From Pseudomonadota bacterium (GTDB lineage Bacteria; Pseudomonadota; Alphaproteobacteria; Rhizobiales; Devosiaceae), in assembly GCA_023428425.1 (NCBI GenBank), contig JAEYYP010000404.1:1-10052 (forward strand): 10,052 nt of DNA, written 5' to 3'. Below are positions 6,312 through 10,052 of the stretch, one piece after another. Position 1 is the first letter of the stretch, and each line of letters begins with the position of its first letter. The position numbers were made by a program, and so were the translations under genes. The notes below the pieces were generated by a model that made no database searches, was not told the DNA's origin, and was given only the letters and a program-made list of their open reading frames with translations.

Positions 6312-6979
6312 CAGGTCTTCTCCACGGCCGCGGCAAGTTGGGCGAGGGGCGTCACCCAGCCGACGATACCGCCCTGCGCGGCGATCATGGCGACGGTCGC
6401 GGCCTTGAACTCGGGGAAATAGCTTTCGGTCGCATCCTCGATCAGCAGGCACTCATAGCCGCGATCGTTCGCCTCGCGCATCGAGGTCTGCACGCACACC
6501 TCGGTCGTCACCCCGGCAAAGACCAGATGGGTGATCCCAAGTCCCTGCAGCCGCTCGTGGATGCCGGTGGCCCAGAACATGCCCTTGCCGGGCTTGTCGA
6601 TGACGATCTCCCCGTCGATCGGGGCCAGAGCGTCGACGATCTGGTTGCCCGGCTCCCCGGCGACGAGCAGACGGCCCATCGCCCCCGGCTCGCCGATATG
6701 GAGGCTCGGGTTGCCCCGGCGGATCTTGCTCGGCGGGCAGTCGGAAAGGTCGGGCTTGTGCGCCTCGCGGGTGTGGACCACCAGCCAGCCCCGCTCGCGG
6801 AACAGGGCGATGAGCGACGCCGTCGTGGGGATGATGGCCTCGAGCCGCGCCACGTCGTTGCCCAGGCTGTCACCGAAGCCGCCCTTCTCGATGAAGTCGC
6901 GCTGCATGTCGATGACCACCAGCGCCGTATGTGCCGGGTCGAGGGGGTATGGATAGGGCTTTGCGGGGATGTCGATCAT
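6311..6979 (-). CDS. Isochorismatase-fold cysteine hydrolase, second BiuH paralogue
   Basis: A 222-residue cytoplasmic amidohydrolase of the isochorismatase/RutB/BiuH superfamily. The catalytic triad is visible: Asp24 (VVIDMQRDF), Lys129 (DKPGKG) and Cys162 (GVTTEVCVQT), the last after the usual cis-peptide region. It shares with BiuH the blocks HTREAHKPDLSD, MREANDRGYECLL and a Gln before GG (residue 202), but differs in the segment 81-110 that shapes the substrate pocket. It is clearly a paralogue rather than a copy. Likely substrates are small ureides or carbamoylated amides; triuret is one possibility because a BiuH relative, TrtA, hydrolyses it, but nothing here proves that. ATG 6979 is chosen because the frame upstream enters the palindromic repeat region; its ribosome binding site is weak. 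Confidence 0.88.
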   Translation of the reverse strand: MIDIPAKPYPYPLDPAHTALVVIDMQRDFIEKGGFGDSLGNDVARLEAIIPTTASLIALFRERGWLVVHTREAHKPDLSDCPPSKIRRGNPSLHIGEPGAMGRLLVAGEPGNQIVDALAPIDGEIVIDKPGKGMFWATGIHERLQGLGITHLVFAGVTTEVCVQTSMREANDRGYECLLIEDATESYFPEFKAATVAMIAAQGGIVGWVTPLAQLAAAVEKT

Positions 6980-7033
6980 GGCGTGGGCACCACGAACGAA
7001 CCGCGGTGGGGGATTTGGATGGCGGGGTGGGTA

Positions 7034-7049
7034 GCGTCGAAGTCGACGC
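7034..7049. repeat. Short perfect inverted repeat upstream of the second hydrolase
   Basis: GCGTCGA (7034-7040) and TCGACGC (7043-7049) form a perfect 7-bp inverted repeat with a two-base spacer, about 55-70 bases upstream of the start at 6979. It adjoins the larger palindromic element at 7050. It may be an operator or an outlying hairpin of that element. Confidence 0.45.
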
Positions 7050-7226
7050 ATACCCCCCTCCCAGCTACGCTACGGACCTGCGGTCCTAGCTCCGCTACCT
7101 CCCCCACAAGGGGGGCGGTGGGCGTCAGTGACCCGTCGGTCGAAGCGAGGCGCCTCACCGCCCCCCTTGTGGGGGAGGTAGCGAAGCTGGCCGCGAAGCG
7201 GCTTAGCGTAGCTAGGAGGGGGGTAT
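7050..7226. repeat. Composite nested palindromic intergenic element (RIME/REP-like)
   Basis: A 177-base element between the ATPase gene and the second hydrolase gene. The outer arms 7050-7072 and 7204-7226 are reverse complements with one mismatch in 23. The inner arms 7088-7120 and 7156-7188 are reverse complements with one mismatch in 33. Each inner arm also contains its own small palindrome (CCCCCacaaGGGGG and its complement). Between outer and inner arms sit 5-3-5 hairpins at 7074-7086 and 7190-7202. Rhizobial and related genomes carry families of such palindromic intergenic elements, and they are often mis-translated as short proteins. In the operon transcript it would fold strongly and could attenuate, terminate or protect mRNA between the transport and downstream genes. 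Confidence 0.85.
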
Positions 7227-7250
7227 CCGCCGAGGTCCGAACGATACTCA

Positions 7251-8783
7251 TCAATGCCCCGCCATGTGCTGGCCGATGGTGTTGCGGTCCGTGTCCTCGA
7301 TCTTCGACACGTAGTTGATGGTGCCGCCCGACATCACCGCGACCCGGTCGGCGAGTTCGAGGATTTCGTCGAGGTCTTCGCTCACCAGCAGCACGGCGGC
7401 GCCCTTGTTGCGCTGCTCCATGATCTGCGAGCGGATTTCCGACACCGAGGCGAAATCGAGCCCGAAGCAGGGATTGGCGACGATCAGCACATCGACATCG
7501 CCGGAAAGCTCGCGCGCCAGCACCGCGCGCTGCACGTTGCCGCCTGACAACGTCTCGATCGGCGCGTCCGGCCCCTGGGTCTTCACCCGGTACCTGGCGA
7601 TCAAGTCGCGCGCCTTGGCCTTCATCGGGCCGGGCGACATCCACCAGCCGAGCTTCGCCACCGGCGGCTTGTCGAACGAGCGGAAGGCGATGTTCTCGGC
7701 GACGCTCATGCGCGGCACCGTCGCGTTCTTGAGCGGCTCCTCGGGCAGGCCGAAAACCTTGTACTTGTCGAAGGCGCCGCGCTTGGGCTCGAAGCGGTCG
7801 CCGCGAATGAAGATGCCGCCATCGGCCAGGGGACGCTGCCCGCTCAGCACCTCGACCAGCGCCGACTGGCCGTTGCCCGACACGCCGGCGATGCCGACGA
7901 TCTCGCCTGCCTTGACCTTGAGGTTCAGCGAGTTCACCACTGCTGCGCCCTCGTTGTCCTCGGCGAAGACGCCGGCCAGTTCGAGCACGTCGCGGCCTTC
8001 ACCTGCGCTCTTGCGGGCGGCACGCTCGCGAATGGCAGTGTCGCCGATCATCATGGCGCTCATGTCGGCGACGCTCACCGCCTTGGCGTCGCCCGAGCCG
8101 GTAAAGCGGCCGCGGCGCAGCACGGTGAAGTGGTCGCAGAACGCCTTCACCTCACGGAACTTGTGCGAGATCATCAGCACGGTGATCTCCTTGCGCGCCG
8201 CCATGCCGCCCAGCAGCCCGAGCATTTCGTCGGCTTCGCCGGGCGTCAGCACCGAGGTGGGCTCGTCGAGGATCATGAAGCGCTGGTCGAGATAGAGCAG
8301 CTTCAGGATTTCAAGCTTCTGCTTCTCGCCCGCCGAGAGCGACGACACCTGCGCGTCGAGCGGCACGCGGAACGGCATCGTCTCCATGAAGGCGGCGAGC
8401 GCCTTCTTCTCCTTGCGCCAATCGATCACATCGGGCGCATCGGCGCGCGAGATCACCAGGTTCTCGGCGGCCGTCAGCGACGGGACCAGCGTGAAGTGCT
8501 GGTAGACCATGCCGATGCCATGGGCGCGGGCATCGCGCGGGGACTTGATCGATACCTCCTGCCCGTCGAGCAGCACCTGGCCCTTATCCCCGCTGTAGAA
8601 GCCCATGATACATTTCACCAGCGTCGACTTGCCTGCCCCATTCTCGCCGAGCAAGGCGTGAAACGAACCGGCGTCAACATTGATCGAGACGTCGTCGAGC
8701 GCCCGGAGCGGCCCGAAAATCTTCGTCATGCCGATGGCTTGCAGCGACGGGGCGCGCCCCTTGCCGGCGGAAATGTCGTTCAT
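7251..8783 (-). CDS. ABC transporter ATP-binding protein, double cassette, BMP/YufO (nucleoside-type) family
   Basis: A 510-residue protein with two ABC cassettes, the form used by importers of the BMP-lipoprotein type (YufNOPQ, simple sugar or nucleoside class). Cassette 1 has Walker A GENGAGKST (46-54), Q-loop Gln95 (VYQHF), signature LSAGEKQ (149-155), Walker B with DEPT (173-176) and switch His207. Cassette 2 has a degenerate Walker A, GVSGNGQSA (300-308), in which Gln replaces Lys; signature LSGGNVQR (412-419); and a degenerate Walker B ending ANPCFGLD. It is therefore probably ATPase-deficient at one site, as is common in this family. ATG 8783 has a purine-rich site (GAAGCGAAG) just upstream and starts 7 bases after the biuH stop. 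The substrate is probably biuret or a related ureide, inferred from biuH lying between the transporter genes. Confidence 0.92.
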   Translation of the reverse strand: MNDISAGKGRAPSLQAIGMTKIFGPLRALDDVSINVDAGSFHALLGENGAGKSTLVKCIMGFYSGDKGQVLLDGQEVSIKSPRDARAHGIGMVYQHFTLVPSLTAAENLVISRADAPDVIDWRKEKKALAAFMETMPFRVPLDAQVSSLSAGEKQKLEILKLLYLDQRFMILDEPTSVLTPGEADEMLGLLGGMAARKEITVLMISHKFREVKAFCDHFTVLRRGRFTGSGDAKAVSVADMSAMMIGDTAIRERAARKSAGEGRDVLELAGVFAEDNEGAAVVNSLNLKVKAGEIVGIAGVSGNGQSALVEVLSGQRPLADGGIFIRGDRFEPKRGAFDKYKVFGLPEEPLKNATVPRMSVAENIAFRSFDKPPVAKLGWWMSPGPMKAKARDLIARYRVKTQGPDAPIETLSGGNVQRAVLARELSGDVDVLIVANPCFGLDFASVSEIRSQIMEQRNKGAAVLLVSEDLDEILELADRVAVMSGGTINYVSKIEDTDRNTIGQHMAGH

Positions 8784-8790
8784 CTTCGCT

Positions 8791-9537
8791 TCATTCCCCG
8801 TTCATCATCACGGCAATCAGGTGGTCACTTTTCGACACTGCGCCGAACACGCCGCCCTGCATCTTGATCATGTCGATGGCCGCGAGGTGGTTCTCGGCCT
8901 TCGTCGCCGCGCAGCAATCCTCGAGCAGCAGGCACTCGAAGCCGCGGTCGTTCGCCTCCCGCATGGTCGTGTGCACGCACACATCGGTGGTGATGCCGGT
9001 GAGCACGATGTTGCGTATCCCCTTGAGCCGCAGGATCAATTCCAGGTCGGTCGAGGCGAAGCTCCCCTTCCCCGGCTTGTCGATGATGGCCTCGCCGGGC
9101 TCAGGCGCCAGCTCGGGGATGATCTCCCAGCCCGGCTCGCCGCGGACGAGGATGCGGCCCTGCGGCCCCTGGTCGCCGATACCGGCACCGATCCGCTGCG
9201 AACGCCAGCGCTTGTTGGCCGGCAGGTCGCTGAGGTCGGGCTTATGTCCTTCGCGCGTATGGATAATCGGGAAGCCCTTGGCGCGGAACGTCGCCATCAG
9301 CCGCTTCAGCGGCTCGATCGGCGCGCGGGTCAGCGAGATGTCGTAACCCATTGAATCGACATAACCGCCGCGCCCGCAGAAGTCGGTCTGCATGTCGATG
9401 ACGATCAGCACCGTGTTGTCGGCCCTGAGGTCTCCATCGAAGGGCCAGGGATAGGGCGTGGAGGCGACAGTTATCCCCGCGGGAACCATGGCCTCGATAA
9501 TGCGCTCGTCGGACAATCCGGTTGAGGGAAGTGTCAT
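8791..9537 (-). CDS. biuH: Biuret hydrolase (biuret amidohydrolase)
   Basis: Hydrolyses biuret to allophanate and ammonia (EC 3.5.1.84); 248 residues, cytoplasmic, isochorismatase-fold cysteine hydrolase. It resembles what I recall of Rhizobium leguminosarum BiuH along most of its length: PYPW near the start, VIDMQTDFCGRGGYVD, HTREGHKPDLSDLPANKRW, RGEPGWEIIPEL, DKPGKGSF, GITTDVCVHTTMREANDRG and LEDCCAAT. The triad Asp48, Lys154 and Cys187 has exactly the spacing of the Asp36/Lys142/Cys175 triad remembered for that enzyme, and Gln227 falls at the position of its loop Gln215. ATG 9537 is preceded by GAGG five bases upstream and lies 7 bases after the permease stop; an internal ATG (residue 17) is less well placed. 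Its product is the substrate of the AtzF encoded at 2769-4472. Triuret hydrolase TrtA is a close relative, so triuret activity cannot be excluded. Confidence 0.92.
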   Translation of the reverse strand: MTLPSTGLSDERIIEAMVPAGITVASTPYPWPFDGDLRADNTVLIVIDMQTDFCGRGGYVDSMGYDISLTRAPIEPLKRLMATFRAKGFPIIHTREGHKPDLSDLPANKRWRSQRIGAGIGDQGPQGRILVRGEPGWEIIPELAPEPGEAIIDKPGKGSFASTDLELILRLKGIRNIVLTGITTDVCVHTTMREANDRGFECLLLEDCCAATKAENHLAAIDMIKMQGGVFGAVSKSDHLIAVMMNGE

Positions 9538-9544
9538 GGGAGCC

Positions 9545-10052
9545 TCACTTGGTTATCGACAGTTCGCCGGGCACATCGCGGGCCGAGGCCTTGGAGCCGG
9601 CCGAGATGATCATGATGACCAGCGTCAGGATGTAGGGGGCGGCGTTGAAGAAGTAGTAGCCCTGGGTGATGCCCACCGCCTGCAACGATGGGCCGATCGC
9701 ACCGGCAGCGCCGAAGAACAGCGCCGCGAAGATGGCGCGGATCGGGTCCCAGCGGGCGAAGATCACCAGCGCCACGGCCATCAGGCCCTGACCGGATGAG
9801 AGCCCCTGGTTCCAGATACCCGGATAGTAGAGCGACAGGAACGCCCCGCCGATGCCGGCGAGGAAGCCGCCCGCTGCCGTGGCGAGGAAGCGCACCAGGT
9901 CGACCGAGACGCCCATCGCCCGGGCCGAGGCGGCGCTGTCACCCGTCATGCGGACAATGAGGCCCCATTTGGTGTTCTTGAAGGCCCAGGCCAGGGCGAC
10001 GGCGAGGATGATGCCGACGAAGAAGAGCGGATTGACCTGCAGGGCCTGCGCC
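9545..10052 (-). CDS. ABC transporter permease, YufQ/BMP-importer type (partial, C-terminal part)
   Basis: The frame is open through the right edge, giving the last 168 residues; the N-terminus is outside the window. The first complete in-frame ATG (9949) is internal, since coding continues upstream with NPLFFVGIILAVALAWAF and KNTKWGLIVRMTGDSAASAR. That stretch matches the conserved cytoplasmic loop of this permease family, usually T-x-W-G-x-x-x-R-A-x-G-E-N, followed by an A-x-x-x-G-I-x-V-like segment. Further hydrophobic segments are LATAAGGFLAGIGGAFLSL, GLMAVALVIFARW, AIFAALFFGAAGAIG and APYILTLVIMIIS, the C-terminal pattern of YufQ-like permeases. Together with the ATPase at 7251-8783, and presumably a partner permease and BMP-type lipoprotein off-window to the right, it forms an importer. 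Its stop lies 7 bases before biuH. Confidence 0.88.
   Translation of the reverse strand, partial: AQALQVNPLFFVGIILAVALAWAFKNTKWGLIVRMTGDSAASARAMGVSVDLVRFLATAAGGFLAGIGGAFLSLYYPGIWNQGLSSGQGLMAVALVIFARWDPIRAIFAALFFGAAGAIGPSLQAVGITQGYYFFNAAPYILTLVIMIISAGSKASARDVPGELSITK

Noticed and set aside
5152..6336. Single 394-residue minus-strand frame joining the AtzH-like protein to upstream sequence
   Set aside because: Only the last 128 residues are family-like. The upstream part is a shadow of the cyclo-ligase-like gene in another frame, and the real start is ATG 5538.
5421..6422. Plus-strand open frame of 333 residues opposite the cyclo-ligase-like gene
   Set aside because: Shadow frame with no motifs; the opposite strand has a conserved family and coupled start and stop codons.
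6980..7051. N-terminal extension of the second hydrolase to ATG 7051
   Set aside because: The extra residues are Arg/Pro-rich, come from the short inverted repeat and flank of the palindrome, and have no counterpart in the family.
7050..7226. CRISPR array or insertion sequence
   Set aside because: There is only one pair of nested inverted arms, no direct repeat-spacer pattern and no transposase gene nearby.
6976..7644. Minus-strand frame containing a translated SFATSPTRGAV-like segment
   Set aside because: This is the palindromic repeat read as protein plus a shadow of the ATPase gene. Such translations are a known annotation artefact.

Overview
The window is GC-rich, densely coded DNA of alphaproteobacterial character. 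The closest fit is probably a Devosia-like member of the Hyphomicrobiales, inferred from gene content, from the BiuH sequence (it resembles what I remember of Rhizobium leguminosarum BiuH) and from a composite palindromic intergenic repeat of a kind seen in that order. No rRNA, tRNA, CRISPR array or transposase is visible.

Layout. (1) 1-539, minus strand: the N-terminal part of an exported, glycine-rich, probably outer-membrane protein that runs off the left edge. (2) 540-963: a gene-poor intergenic stretch with a possible CtrA-like site. (3) 964-2643, plus strand: an unrecognised integral membrane protein with a long charged linker and a cysteine-containing C-terminal domain. (4) 2769-4472, plus strand: allophanate hydrolase (AtzF type), convergent with (5) a minus-strand operon reading right to left from beyond 10052 down to 4492. 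Its order is ABC permease (partial), biuret hydrolase BiuH, double-cassette ABC ATPase, a palindromic element of about 177 bp, a second isochorismatase-fold cysteine hydrolase, a 5-formyltetrahydrofolate cyclo-ligase-like protein, an AtzH-like DUF3225 protein, and a GntR/FCD regulator.

How it fits together. BiuH turns biuret into allophanate and ammonia. AtzF turns allophanate into ammonia and CO2. Both carry catalytic residues at the same relative spacing as the characterised enzymes. biuH lies between two genes of a BMP/YufOPQ-type importer, so the transporter probably brings in biuret or a related N-carbamoyl compound. The locus therefore looks like a nitrogen-scavenging module for biuret-like compounds. 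Its less understood part is the overlapping trio downstream of the palindromic element: second hydrolase, folate cyclo-ligase homologue and AtzH homologue. Each pair in the trio overlaps as TGATG, and no AtzD, AtzE or AtzG is visible. That trio, together with the transporter assignment, is the best candidate here for undescribed biology. The GntR/FCD gene at the end of the operon is the obvious candidate regulator.
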